Shown: in pieces, positions 37,087 through 45,732 of the stretch | Layout: each line of letters starts with the position of its first letter | How positions within the stretch are numbered: position 1 is the first letter of the stretch | NCBI RefSeq assembly: GCF_006715005.1 | Contig: NZ_VFMJ01000001.1 | Coordinates: 2,914,001 to 2,978,000, forward strand | Direction of reading: 5' to 3' | Origin: Serratia marcescens | Lineage (GTDB): Bacteria > Pseudomonadota > Gammaproteobacteria > Enterobacterales > Enterobacteriaceae | Length of the DNA stretch: 64,000 bases | Notes under the pieces: model-generated | The model's input: the letters and a program-made list of their open reading frames with translations, nothing else | Told to the model about the DNA's origin: nothing | The model's database searches: none | Position numbers and translations under genes: made by a program

Positions 37087-38250
37087 TCAGCGCTGATCCA
37101 GCGGTACGAACGCCCGCGCTTCCGGCCCGGTATAGTTGGCGGACGGGCGAATGATTTTGTTGTCCTGCCGTTGCTCGATGATGTGCGCCGACCAGCCGCT
37201 CACCCGCGCCATGACGAACAGCGGCGTGAACATTTCGGTGGGCACCCCCAGCTGGTGGTAAGACACCGCCGAGAACCAGTCGAGGTTGGGGAACATGTTT
37301 TTGGTGTCGTGCATCACGCTTTCCAGCCGATCGGCGATGTCATACAGCTTCATCGCGCCCGCTTCCTGCGACAGGCGCAGCGCGATCTCTTTGATCACCT
37401 GATGGCGCGGATCGGAGACGGTGTACACCGGGTGCCCGAAGCCAATCACCACCTCTTTGTTGTCGATGCGGCGGCGAATGTCGGCTTCCGCTTCGTCCGG
37501 CGTTTCATAGCGTTGCTGGATCTCCAGCGACACCTCGTTGGCGCCGCCGTGCTTCGGCCCGCGCAGCGCGCCAATGGCGCCAACGATCGCCGAATAGACG
37601 TCGGATCCGGTGCCGGCGATCACCCGGCCGGCGAAGGTCGAGGCGTTGAATTCATGCTCGGCGTACAGGATCAATGACGCGTGCATCGCCTGCTCCCAAC
37701 TGGCGGAAGGCGCCTCGCCGTGCAGCAGGTGCAGAAAGTGGCCGCCGATGGAATCGTCGTCGGTCTCCGGCTGAATGCGCTCGCCGTTGTGGCTGTAGTG
37801 ATACCAATACAGCAGCATCGATCCCAACGATGCCAGCAGCCGATCGGCGATATCACGTGCGCCGGCCGCGCCGTGCTGCTCTTTTTCCGGCAGCGTGCAG
37901 CCGAGGGCCGAAACGCCGGTGCGCATCACGTCCATCGGGTGAGACGCCGCCGGCAGCGCCTCCAGCACCGTGCGCACGCTGGCGGGCAGGCCGCGCAGCG
38001 CTTTGAGACGGTGTTTATAGGCCTGCAGCTCGTCGCGGTTGGGCAACTTGCCGTGGATCAGCAGGTGGGCGACCTCTTCAAACTCGCAGTGGCGCGCGAG
38101 GTCGAGGATGTCGTAACCACGGTAGTGCAGATCGTTGCCGCTGCGCCCTACGGAACACAGCGCGGTATTCCCGGCGGGCACGCCGGATAACGCCACGGAT
38201 TTTTTCGGCTTAACGCCAGTCGGGCTTTGCGGGGGGATCGCTTGGCTCAT
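37087..38250 (-). CDS. prpC: 2-Methylcitrate synthase PrpC
   Basis: Condenses propionyl-CoA with oxaloacetate. The product has 387 residues with the citrate-synthase active-site histidines in [11 protein letters not shown] and [13 protein letters not shown], and the catalytic aspartate region [16 protein letters not shown]. It sits between prpB and prpD with short gaps, consistent with a single sigma-54-driven transcript. Confidence 0.97.
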   Translation of the reverse strand: MSQAIPPQSPTGVKPKKSVALSGVPAGNTALCSVGRSGNDLHYRGYDILDLARHCEFEEVAHLLIHGKLPNRDELQAYKHRLKALRGLPASVRTVLEALPAASHPMDVMRTGVSALGCTLPEKEQHGAAGARDIADRLLASLGSMLLYWYHYSHNGERIQPETDDDSIGGHFLHLLHGEAPSASWEQAMHASLILYAEHEFNASTFAGRVIAGTGSDVYSAIVGAIGALRGPKHGGANEVSLEIQQRYETPDEAEADIRRRIDNKEVVIGFGHPVYTVSDPRHQVIKEIALRLSQEAGAMKLYDIADRLESVMHDTKNMFPNLDWFSAVSYHQLGVPTEMFTPLFVMARVSGWSAHIIEQRQDNKIIRPSANYTGPEARAFVPLDQR

Positions 38251-38283
38251 ACTGTCCTCATTTGGCTTCTGCGTGAATAGCGC

Positions 38284-39174
38284 CTATTCGTCGCGCTGGC
38301 GAGCAAACAGGGCGTCGAGTTTCTCTTCAAACAAATAGTAGTTGATGCTTTCATACAGCTCGTTGCGGGTCTGCATGGTGTCGATGACGCTTTTCTGCGT
38401 GCCCTCCTCGCGCAAAGTGCGGTACACCCGCTCCGCCGCCCGGTTCATCGCCCGGAAGGCCGACAGCGGATACAGCGCCATATCCACCTGGGCGCTGCGC
38501 AGCTCCTCGGTCGTAAACAGCGGCGTCGCGCCGAATTCGGTAATGTTGGCAAGGATTGGCACCTGCGTCGCCTCGGCAAAGCGGCGGTACATGCCCAGCT
38601 CGGTGATCGCTTCCGGGAACAGCATGTCGGCCCCGGCCGCTACGTAAGCCTGAGCGCGCTCGATGGCCGCCTCCAGCCCCTCCACCGCCAGCGCGTCGGT
38701 GCGCGCCATGATCACGAAGTCCGGATCGCTGCGCGCATCCACCGCCGCCTTGATGCGATCCACCATCTCTTCGGTGGAGACGATGGCCTTATTGGGCCGA
38801 TGGCCGCAGCGCTTGGCGCCGACCTGATCTTCGATATGCAGCGCCGCCGCCCCGGCCTTGCTCACCGAGCGCACCGTGCGGGCGACGTTGAACGCCGAAG
38901 CGCCGAAACCGCTGTCGACATCCACCAGCAGCGGCAGCGGGCAGACGTCGGTGATGCGGCGGATATCGGTCAACACATCGTCCAGCGTCGAAATGCCCAG
39001 GTCCGGCAATCCCAGCGAACCGGCCGCCACGCCGCCGCCGGAAAGATAGATGGCCTGGAATCCGGCCCGCTGAGCCAGCAAGGCATGGTTGGCATTGATC
39101 GCGCCGGCGATTTGCAGGGGTTTTTCTTTACTCAGGGCCTGACGAAAGGCGAGCCCGGGTGAGCGCAGCGTCAT
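38284..39174 (-). CDS. prpB: 2-Methylisocitrate lyase PrpB
   Basis: Cleaves 2-methylisocitrate to pyruvate and succinate. The 296 residues include the catalytic motif [11 protein letters not shown] with Cys123, the Mg-binding [13 protein letters not shown] and the ICL/PEP-mutase barrel. It is the first gene of the operon, about 25 bases behind the predicted sigma-54 transcription start. Confidence 0.97.
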   Translation of the reverse strand: MTLRSPGLAFRQALSKEKPLQIAGAINANHALLAQRAGFQAIYLSGGGVAAGSLGLPDLGISTLDDVLTDIRRITDVCPLPLLVDVDSGFGASAFNVARTVRSVSKAGAAALHIEDQVGAKRCGHRPNKAIVSTEEMVDRIKAAVDARSDPDFVIMARTDALAVEGLEAAIERAQAYVAAGADMLFPEAITELGMYRRFAEATQVPILANITEFGATPLFTTEELRSAQVDMALYPLSAFRAMNRAAERVYRTLREEGTQKSVIDTMQTRNELYESINYYLFEEKLDALFARQRDE

Positions 39175-39209
39175 GACGTTTTCTCCGATTAGCCAGATGA
39201 AACAGACAG

Positions 39210-39225
39210 AGCAAGGAGCGGGCCA
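39210..39225 (-). promoter_or_regulatory. Sigma-54 promoter of prpBCD
   Basis: On the minus strand TGGCCCGCTCCTTGCT matches the sigma-54 consensus TGGCACG-N4-TTGC with one mismatch. The -24 GG and -12 GC are exactly ten bases apart. Transcription should begin near 39199, about 25 bases before prpB. PrpR is a sigma-54 activator, so the pairing is coherent. Confidence 0.87.
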
Positions 39226-39318
39226 GGTTGCACTTCGGTGGGGGAAAAATTAAAAACGATAAAAATAAGTGAGTTACAACATATTCAGCGCCATTGGCCT
39301 GGCAAAGGGATAAAAAAC

Positions 39319-39376
39319 GTTTCAGTTAACGTTTCAATCGTTGTTTCACACAGTAAATTTGAAACATAACTGAAAC
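39319..39376. promoter_or_regulatory. Phased GTTTCA/TGAAAC array, probable PrpR enhancer
   Basis: Three direct GTTTCA boxes start at 39319, 39331 and 39343, exactly 12 bp apart. Two inverted TGAAAC boxes start at 39360 and 39371, 11 bp apart. The central pair forms the inverted repeat TGTTTCA-N11-TGAAACA. Its centre is about 150 bp upstream of the prpB start site, where sigma-54 enhancers normally lie. Binding by PrpR is inferred. Confidence 0.75.
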
Positions 39377-39387
39377 CGGGCTACACC

Positions 39388-39514
39388 TATACCCTAAATA
39401 ATTGGAGCTGCATCAAGGCGGCAAGCCTGTAAGCCCTCAGGAACATAGACAACTCTGTGACTGGGGCGCACAGGCGCAGCCAACAAAGAGGCGGCTTCAA
39501 GTATGACGGGTATA
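39388..39514. repeat. 127-bp MITE-like enterobacterial repeat
   Basis: The element starts TATACCC and ends GGGTATA. Its ends are imperfect inverted repeats (TATACCC, then TTGGAGC on the left; TATACCC, then TTGAAGC on the complement of the right end). The interior CAAGGCGGCAAG and GTGACTGGGG resembles, from memory, a dispersed repeat of Serratia and Yersinia genomes that is distinct from ERIC. It contains no gene. It ends 29 bases before the prpR start and probably supplies sequence to its promoter or leader. Confidence 0.7.
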
Positions 39515-39543
39515 ATGCAGCCACTTTCATTCGGTAACTCATC

Positions 39544-41145
39544 ATGAGCGATCACATCACGCCGCCCCGCACGCCGGACAAGCCGGTGATCTGGACCGTC
39601 TCCATCACCCGCCTGTTCGATCTGTTCCGGGATATCAGCCTCGAGTTCGATCATTTGGCGACCATCACCCCGATCCGCCTCGGCTTTGAGGAGGCGGTGC
39701 AGCATATCCGCGCTCGCCTGGCGACCGAGCCTTGCGACGCCATCATCGCCGCCGGCTCCAACGGCGCCTACCTGAAAAGTCGCCTGTCGGTGCCGGTCAT
39801 CCTGGTCAAGCCCGGCGGCTTCGACCTACTGCAGGCGCTGAGCAAGGCACGCAGAACCGCCGATCGGATCGGCGTCATCACCTATAAAACGCCTCTGCCC
39901 GCACTGATGGAGTTCCAGCAGACCTTCGATTTGCCGCTGGAACAGCGCAGCTACGTCACCGAAGAGGACGCCCGCGGCCAGATCGCCGAGCTGAAAGCCG
40001 CCGGCATTCAGGCCGTGGTCGGCGCCGGCCTCATCAGCGATCTGGCGGAAGAGGCCGGGCTCACCGCCATTTTCCTCTATTCCGCCGCCACCCTGCGCGC
40101 CGCCTTCAGCGATGCATTGGACGTAACGCGCCTGATGCTGGGCGGCAGCAAACGCGGGGGCGATTACGCCGCGCGCAATACCCTCCAGCCGCGCTATGGG
40201 CTGGGCGATTTGCAGGGCGGGTCTCCGCAGATGGAGCAAACGCGGCGCACCATCATGCTGTACGCCCGCTCGCCGGCGGCGGTATTAATTGAAGGAGAAA
40301 CCGGCACCGGCAAGGAGCTGGCGGCGCAGGCGATCCACCGGGAATACTTTTCCCGGCGCGGCGCACCGTCCAGGGGGGCGACGCCGCCGTTCGTCGCCAT
40401 TAACTGCGGCGCCATCGCCGAATCGCTGCTGGAGGCGGAACTGTTCGGCTATGAGGAAGGCGCCTTCACCGGCTCACGGCGCGGCGGCCGACGCGGGCTG
40501 CTGGAAACCGCCAACGGTGGCACCCTGTTTCTGGATGAGATCGGCGAGATGCCGCTGCACCTGCAAACGCGACTGCTGCGCGCGCTGGAAGAGAAAACCA
40601 TCACCCGGGTGGGCGGGCAACAGCCGGTAACGGTCGACTTTCGCGTCATCAGCGCCACCCACAACCACCTGGAGCAGGCGATTCAACGGGGCGACTTTCG
40701 CGCCGATCTGTTCTACCGCCTGAGCGCCCTGCGGCTGCAGCTACCGCCGCTGCGCGCGCGCGGCGACGATATCGCGATGCTGGCGGAGCACTTTCTGAAA
40801 CAGTCGCTGGCGGCGCTCGACGTGCCGCTGACGGAGCCGCTGCGCGCCGCCCTGGCCGGCTGTTACGCCGCGCTGAGTCATTACGCCTGGCCCGGCAACC
40901 TGCGCGAACTGCGCAACATGATGGAACGGGTGGCGCTGATGTTGAGCACCGGCGCAGCGCCGAGCGGCGAGACGCTGAGGTGGCTGCTGCCGGAGCTGGC
41001 GACGGCCACGCCGCCCGAGGCGCCGGCGGTGCCCGTCTCCGCTCATGAAGCGCTGGCGCGATGCGGGGGGGACCACGCCGCCGCCGCCCGGTTGCTCGGG
41101 ATCAGCCGCACCACCTTATGGCGCCGGTTGAAGCACCCGGCCTGA
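39544..41145 (+). CDS. prpR: Propionate catabolism activator PrpR (sigma-54 dependent)
   Basis: Activator of prpBCD that responds to 2-methylcitrate. The 533 residues comprise a PrpR N-terminal sensor domain (about 10-190), a AAA+ domain with Walker A GETGTGKE, the sigma-54 contact loop GAFTGS, Walker [13 protein letters not shown], and a C-terminal Fis-type helix-turn-helix ([20 protein letters not shown]). It is divergent from prpB and convergent with the EamA gene, three bases apart at the stops. Confidence 0.96.
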   Translation: MSDHITPPRTPDKPVIWTVSITRLFDLFRDISLEFDHLATITPIRLGFEEAVQHIRARLATEPCDAIIAAGSNGAYLKSRLSVPVILVKPGGFDLLQALSKARRTADRIGVITYKTPLPALMEFQQTFDLPLEQRSYVTEEDARGQIAELKAAGIQAVVGAGLISDLAEEAGLTAIFLYSAATLRAAFSDALDVTRLMLGGSKRGGDYAARNTLQPRYGLGDLQGGSPQMEQTRRTIMLYARSPAAVLIEGETGTGKELAAQAIHREYFSRRGAPSRGATPPFVAINCGAIAESLLEAELFGYEEGAFTGSRRGGRRGLLETANGGTLFLDEIGEMPLHLQTRLLRALEEKTITRVGGQQPVTVDFRVISATHNHLEQAIQRGDFRADLFYRLSALRLQLPPLRARGDDIAMLAEHFLKQSLAALDVPLTEPLRAALAGCYAALSHYAWPGNLRELRNMMERVALMLSTGAAPSGETLRWLLPELATATPPEAPAVPVSAHEALARCGGDHAAAARLLGISRTTLWRRLKHPA

Positions 41146-41148
41146 GCA

Positions 41149-42057
41149 TCAGCCGGCGCGCCGGCCGTCCGAGGCCGGCAGCAGTCGCGCTCGCCGCTCG
41201 CCCAGCAGGTTCATGCCCGCCGCCGCCAGCAGAATGATCGCCGCGCCCAGCAGCTGCCATGCAGACAGGCGGTGGCCAAACGCCAGGCGATCCACCAGCA
41301 TGGCGGCGATCGGGTAGATGAACGACAGCGAGCCGATCAGGTTGGTGGGCAGCTTCTGCAGCGCGCCGTACATCAACACATACATCAGGCCGGTGTGCAG
41401 CACCCCGAGCGTCGCCAGCATCCCCCACTGCCCAACGCTGGCCGAAACGTGGAAATCCACCAGCGGCAACAGCATCATCGCCCCTACCGTCACCTGGATC
41501 AGCGCAATAAGATGCGGCGGCGTGCCCTTCAACCGCTTGGCCGCCAGCGCCATCAGGGCGTAGAAAAACGCCGCACCGAGCGCCAGCGCAATGCCCGTCA
41601 AATAATGGCTCTGCTCCCCCGTCTGCCGCGGCTGCGCCAGCACCACCAGCATCATGCCGCCGAACGCCAACCCCAGCCACAGCAGTTTGCGGGCGGTCAG
41701 CCGTTCCCCCAGAAACAGCGCCCCCAGCCCCACCAGCATAAACGGCTGAGTGTTGTACACCGCCGTGGCGATGGAAATAGAGGCATAGGAATAGGCGGCA
41801 AACAGCAGCAGCCAGTTGATCACCAGCGCGACGCCACCGGCGATCGCCAGCAGCAGCGTGGCGCGCGTCAGCGCATCGCGTCGCAGCTGCCCCAATACGC
41901 CGCACACCGCCAGCAGCACCAGCGCCCCCACCGCGCAGCGCCAAAACACCACGTTGATAACCGGCTGGCCGGACATCAGCACAAACCAGCCGATGGAGCC
42001 GGAAATCAGCATCGCCGCCGTCATCTCCAGCGATCCGCGTTTTATCTCTGCATTCAT
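41149..42057 (-). CDS. EamA/DMT-family transporter
   Basis: Ten-helix metabolite exporter of 302 residues in the drug/metabolite transporter superfamily. Two EamA repeats are visible (FWRCAVGALVLLAV...; later SLSFIYPIAAMLVDRLAFGH). AGGA lies seven bases upstream of the ATG at 42057; the extended frame to 42294 crosses the promoter. It is divergent from an Lrp/AsnC regulator, which suggests export of an amino acid or related compound. Confidence 0.9.
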   Translation of the reverse strand: MNAEIKRGSLEMTAAMLISGSIGWFVLMSGQPVINVVFWRCAVGALVLLAVCGVLGQLRRDALTRATLLLAIAGGVALVINWLLLFAAYSYASISIATAVYNTQPFMLVGLGALFLGERLTARKLLWLGLAFGGMMLVVLAQPRQTGEQSHYLTGIALALGAAFFYALMALAAKRLKGTPPHLIALIQVTVGAMMLLPLVDFHVSASVGQWGMLATLGVLHTGLMYVLMYGALQKLPTNLIGSLSFIYPIAAMLVDRLAFGHRLSAWQLLGAAIILLAAAGMNLLGERRARLLPASDGRRAG

Positions 42058-42124
42058 TCTGCGTTCCTCGAAGCTTGCCCAGAGACATAGCTTGCGGCTT
42101 TGCGAGGCGGCTTTCCATAGCATA

Positions 42125-42154
42125 AAAAAGGCAGATATGCTTAACTGCCTTTTT
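42125..42154. promoter_or_regulatory. Inverted repeat overlapping the Lrp-type gene promoter
   Basis: AAAAAGGCAG and CTGCCTTTTT form perfect 10-bp arms around a ten-base spacer, between the divergent EamA and Lrp-type genes. It overlaps the -35 position of a candidate promoter whose -10 is TATAGT at 42163-42168. It could be the operator of the Lrp-type regulator or act as a terminator-like hairpin. Confidence 0.6.
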
Positions 42155-42193
42155 CTCGCAGCTATAGTAAAGAAAATACCTAACGGAGGCGTT

Positions 42194-42628
42194 ATGGATG
42201 ATATCGATCGCCAAATCCTGACCATTCTGGCGGAAGATGCGCGCGCATCGTTGAAGACGCTGAGCGCGCAGGTGGGGCTGTCGTCGCCGAGCACCTCGGA
42301 AAGGCTGCGGCGGCTGGAAGAAAACGGCGTGATCCAGGGCTATACCCTGAACGTCAATCTGCAGGCGGTGGGCTACGCCTTCGAGTCGCTGGTGCGCATC
42401 AAGCCGCTGCCGGGCATGCTGAAGAAGGTCGAGCAGCTGATTCAGGCGATCCCGGAAGTGGTCGAATGCGATAAGGTGACCGGCGAAGACTGCTTTATCG
42501 TGCGGCTGGTGGCGCACTCGATGGAACAGCTCGACCACACCCTCGATCGGCTGGCCGAGCATGCGCAGAGCAACACCTCGATCGTAAAAACCACGCCGGT
42601 CAAACGCCGCCTGCCGCCGCTGCTCTGA
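42194..42628 (+). CDS. Lrp/AsnC-family regulator
   Basis: Regulator of 144 residues with the AsnC-type helix-turn-helix (DDIDRQILTILAEDARASLK, then LSAQVGLSSPSTSERLRRLE) and a C-terminal RAM/amino-acid-binding domain ending in the GEDCFIVRLVA strand. GGAGG lies before the ATG. It is divergent from the EamA exporter it probably controls, and convergent with dinG, to which its stop is directly adjacent. Confidence 0.93.
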   Translation: MDDIDRQILTILAEDARASLKTLSAQVGLSSPSTSERLRRLEENGVIQGYTLNVNLQAVGYAFESLVRIKPLPGMLKKVEQLIQAIPEVVECDKVTGEDCFIVRLVAHSMEQLDHTLDRLAEHAQSNTSIVKTTPVKRRLPPLL

Positions 42629-44827
42629 TTAACGCCGCCGCTTGCGGGCAAACGAGTTGCCGCGCTTCTTCTCTTTTTTGGCCGCGTCGGCGGCGGATTT
42701 CAGCGCCGCCAGATGCGCCTTGTCGGCCTCCGGCACCGCGCGCTGCTCGATCGGGAACACCGGCAGCGACGCCAACAGCCGCGAACCGTAGTTTTTGGTC
42801 AACAGCCGGCGATCGTAGATCAGGATCTCGCCGTAGCATTGGTTGCTGCGGATCAGGCGGCCGACCTGCTGGATCAGGTTGAACGAGGCGCTCGGCAGGC
42901 TCTGCACTTCGAACGGATAGCGCTTCAGCGATTTCAGCCACTCGCCTTCGGTAATGATCACCGGGCTGTCGATCGGCGGGAACGCAATTTTGTGAATGTG
43001 TACCTGGGTCAGCAGCTCGCCTTTCAGATCCAGCCCTTCGGCGAACGATTGCAGCCCCACCAGCACGCTGGCGACGCCCTTCTCCACCCGCTTGCGGTGC
43101 TCTTCCACCAGCCGATAGCGCGGCTGGTCGCCCTGCACCAGCAGCATCAGCCGCAGATCGGTCACGTAGCTGAGGAAAGTCTGCATCGCCCGGTGGCTGC
43201 TGAACAGGATCAGCATGCCTTTGTGCTTGCCGCTCGCCTGCTCGGCGCGAAAACATCGCGCCATCTCCTCGAGGTGCTCCGCCTCGTTGGCGAGCGCCGG
43301 TTCGTAGCGCATCTGCGGAATGACAATCTTGCCCTGTTCGACGTGATTGAACGGCGAAGAGAGCGTTTCAAAGCGATCGCCGGCCTTCTCGCTCAACCCG
43401 CTCATCTCCTGCAAGCGCGCGAAGCTGTTCAGCGAACGCAGCGTGGCCGAGGTCACCACCACGTGCGGCACCTTGCGCCACAGCAGCTTCTCCAACTGGT
43501 CGCTGACGCGAATGCCGACGCAGTGTAGGTAGAGATGGGTAACGTTATCGCGCAGCTCGCGCGTGACCCATTTGGAGATCGGCGCGTTGGACGACTTGTC
43601 GAGCGCCGCCAGCCGCCACAGCTTGCTCATCGCTTCCAGATAGCCCAGCGTGCGACTCATCTGAATGATCGACCGGTGCAGGCGCACGATGTCGTGCTTG
43701 CCGGTCTGCTCGGTGAGATCGTTAAGCACGAACTCCGCCAGCCCGCGCAGCGCATCGGTCAGTTTGAACAGCCGCGCGCAACTCTCCACCATCTCCGCCG
43801 GCAGCTCGCCCATTTCAAAGCGGTGCTCGGCCGCCACGCTGTCGCCGGGCAGGTAGGCGCTGACCTGATGCTCGAAGATCTGCACCAACTCGCGCAGCTC
43901 CTCGCAATGGTTCTTCAGCCGCTCGCTGTTGGCCAGCCCCGGCGGATTCTTCGGCCGGTACTGCGTCATGCACTGCTCGACCTGGCGCACGATCATGTCC
44001 AGCTGCAGGTTGGTCGACAGCGCGGTAATTTCCCCGTCGATCTCCAACGCGTCGCGCGCCACCTCAGGCAAATGGTGGCCTTCGTCCAGCACCAGCAGCA
44101 GCTCTTTCGGGTTCGGCAGCACCGACTCCGTCTCCAGCGCCGCCATCACCAGAGCGTGGTTGGCCACCACCACGTCGGCGCTCTCGATCTCTTTGCGAGC
44201 GATATAGAACGGGCATTCGCGAATGTAGTGGCAGTTGCGCCCCAGACAGTTGGCCTTGTCGGTGCTCAGCTTGGCCCACAGCGGATCGTCGATGCTTTGT
44301 TGATAGTGATCGCGCAACCCATCCCACTCGAAGCGAGCCAACGCCTTGGTCAGCTTCTGGCACAGCGCCTGCTCTTCGCCGCTGGACGGCGCCAGCTCGT
44401 CGTCGAGGAACAGCGTCAGATCGCCCTGTTGACTGACGTCGGTGCTCATCGCCGCCAGGTTGCGCGGGCACACGTAGCGCCCACGGCCAAAGGCGCCGGT
44501 AAATTTCAGAGCGGGGATAATCTTCTTCAGCAGCGGCAAATCTTTGCTGTAGATCTGGTCCTGCAGCGCCACGTTGGCGGTGCTGACCACCAGCGGTTTG
44601 CTCTCCGCCCGCCCGACGGCGATGCCCGGGATCAGATAAGACAGCGTTTTACCGACGCCGGTCGGCGCCTCGATCGCCAGATGGCGCGGGTAGTCACCGG
44701 CCAGCGTCTTCGCCACCTCGGCGATCATCTGTCGCTGGGGCGCACGGGAAATGAAATCCGGTATTTGCTGCTGCAGGGCTTTGTACCACTGGCCAATCTG
44801 ATCTTTAACTGCGGAGGAGAGCGCCAT
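42629..44827 (-). CDS. dinG: ATP-dependent DNA helicase DinG
   Basis: XPD-like 5'-3' superfamily 2 helicase of 732 residues that resolves R-loops and forks. Walker A is EAPTGVGKT. The four [4Fe-4S] cysteines are at Cys120, Cys194, Cys199 and Cys205, the same numbers as in E. coli. The DEAH box appears as DEGHH and the last motif as QQVGRLIRS. The C-terminus is a basic tail. No clear LexA box (CTGT-N8-ACAG) is visible in the short upstream gap. Confidence 0.97.
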   Translation of the reverse strand: MALSSAVKDQIGQWYKALQQQIPDFISRAPQRQMIAEVAKTLAGDYPRHLAIEAPTGVGKTLSYLIPGIAVGRAESKPLVVSTANVALQDQIYSKDLPLLKKIIPALKFTGAFGRGRYVCPRNLAAMSTDVSQQGDLTLFLDDELAPSSGEEQALCQKLTKALARFEWDGLRDHYQQSIDDPLWAKLSTDKANCLGRNCHYIRECPFYIARKEIESADVVVANHALVMAALETESVLPNPKELLLVLDEGHHLPEVARDALEIDGEITALSTNLQLDMIVRQVEQCMTQYRPKNPPGLANSERLKNHCEELRELVQIFEHQVSAYLPGDSVAAEHRFEMGELPAEMVESCARLFKLTDALRGLAEFVLNDLTEQTGKHDIVRLHRSIIQMSRTLGYLEAMSKLWRLAALDKSSNAPISKWVTRELRDNVTHLYLHCVGIRVSDQLEKLLWRKVPHVVVTSATLRSLNSFARLQEMSGLSEKAGDRFETLSSPFNHVEQGKIVIPQMRYEPALANEAEHLEEMARCFRAEQASGKHKGMLILFSSHRAMQTFLSYVTDLRLMLLVQGDQPRYRLVEEHRKRVEKGVASVLVGLQSFAEGLDLKGELLTQVHIHKIAFPPIDSPVIITEGEWLKSLKRYPFEVQSLPSASFNLIQQVGRLIRSNQCYGEILIYDRRLLTKNYGSRLLASLPVFPIEQRAVPEADKAHLAALKSAADAAKKEKKRGNSFARKRRR

Positions 44828-44893
44828 TCAACTCTTATCTAAACGAAATGATGGCGCTATTGTCCCACAGACCGCCGGCGACGTCAGCCCGAG

Positions 44894-45286
44894 TTACGCC
44901 TGCGGATCGATCATCGAGGCGCGCCCGGCGCTGAATGACCACTCATCCAACTGAGTGGTGGTGATCACCACCATCACATCCTCGGGGCGCAGCCGCAGGT
45001 TCTCCGCCAGCAGCGCCGCCAGCCGCCGGTAGAAACGCCGCTTGGTATCGGTGTCGCGCAGCCGCCCGGCGGTGATGTAAAACAGCACGAAATCCGCGCT
45101 GCGCGGCCCGCCGAGATAATCGCGATCGTAGATAAGCTCACCGGGGCGGTATTGATCGATCACCTGAAATTTATCCGTCGGCGGCACCTCAAAGGCCTCC
45201 ACCAGCGCCTGATGCAGGCTGTCGGACAAGGTTTGCAGATAGTCGGCGGACTTGCCCTGATGCAGGGCGATACGGCTAAACGGCAT
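44894..45286 (-). CDS. Tautomerase-family protein
   Basis: Member of 130 residues of the tautomerase superfamily, in which proline 2 becomes the N-terminal catalytic base after Met removal (sequence MPFSRIALHQGK). DKFQVIDQYRPGELIYDRDY and DVMVVITTTQLDEWSFSAGR fit the family. The substrate is unknown. It overlaps the carboxymuconolactone-decarboxylase-like gene by 11 bases, so the two form an operon. Confidence 0.9.
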   Translation of the reverse strand: MPFSRIALHQGKSADYLQTLSDSLHQALVEAFEVPPTDKFQVIDQYRPGELIYDRDYLGGPRSADFVLFYITAGRLRDTDTKRRFYRRLAALLAENLRLRPEDVMVVITTTQLDEWSFSAGRASMIDPQA

Positions 45287-45608
45287 GGTGGGCCTCCTGT
45301 TCCAGTTCGCGCAAGCGCGCCACGGCCGACGCCGCCGCGGGCCAGCCGGCGTAGAACGCCAAATGGGTGATGAGCTCAGCCAGCTGCTGACGCGTCACGC
45401 CGTTGCGCTGCGCCAGCTGCAGGTGAAACGGCAGCTGTTCCACGCGGTTGAGCGCCACCAGCGCGGCGACGGTAATCAGGCTGCGCTCGCGCGGGCTCAG
45501 CGCCGGCCGCTGCCAAATATCGTCAAACAAAACGCGGTCGCTGAGCTGCGCCAGCTTGGGGGCAATATCGCCGAACGCCTGTTGCCCGGCCTGGGATTCT
45601 GATGGCAT
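45276..45608 (-). CDS. Carboxymuconolactone decarboxylase-family protein
   Basis: All-helical protein of 110 residues. The family core PRERSLITVAALVALNRVEQ and LAELITHLAFYAGWPAAASA is present, and the CxxC of AhpD-type peroxidase relatives is absent. It is therefore closer to gamma-carboxymuconolactone decarboxylase. The ATG at 45608 has AGGAG six bases upstream. With the tautomerase it may act in degradation of an aromatic or unsaturated acid. Confidence 0.9.
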   Translation of the reverse strand: MPSESQAGQQAFGDIAPKLAQLSDRVLFDDIWQRPALSPRERSLITVAALVALNRVEQLPFHLQLAQRNGVTRQQLAELITHLAFYAGWPAAASAVARLRELEQEAHHAV

Positions 45609-45710
45609 CACACTCTCCTGTCAGTTGCGGATAGCCTTACGCTACCCGCCGCCACGGCGAGTGAAAATCGGGATTTTCGGCAGTCTCGGTTCAGAAAAAC
45701 AGGAGGGTTC

Positions 45711-45732
45711 CCCGCCGGGCGGCGGGGAGATT
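45711..45732 (-). terminator. Hairpin after the GST gene
   Basis: CCCCGCC and GGCGGGG form a strong stem with a four-base loop directly after the GST stop on the minus strand. A T-rich stretch comes only about a dozen bases later, so it is a weak or factor-assisted terminator. Confidence 0.5.

Larger units (their letters stand above)
39175..39543. promoter_or_regulatory. prpB/prpR divergent control region
   Basis: This 369-base region has three parts, annotated separately: a sigma-54 promoter for prpBCD, a phased array of GTTTCA/TGAAAC boxes, and a 127-bp MITE-like repeat next to prpR. No coding sequence is evident. Confidence 0.85.

Noticed and set aside
35567-37096. 509-codon open frame on the plus strand
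   Set aside because: It is antisense to prpD, which matches its family over its full length. The shadow product is low-complexity His/Arg/Gln-rich sequence.
39388-39514. ERIC element
   Set aside because: The length is the same as ERIC (127 bp), but the ends TATACCC/GGGTATA and interior do not match the ERIC sequence as I know it. It is listed as a different MITE-like repeat.
43535-44842. 435-codon open frame on the plus strand
   Set aside because: It is antisense to dinG, whose Fe-S cysteines and helicase motifs are intact.
44828-44893. Possible LexA (SOS) box upstream of dinG
   Set aside because: No CTGT-N8-ACAG motif is present in the gap between dinG and the tautomerase gene. SOS control of dinG cannot be supported from this sequence.
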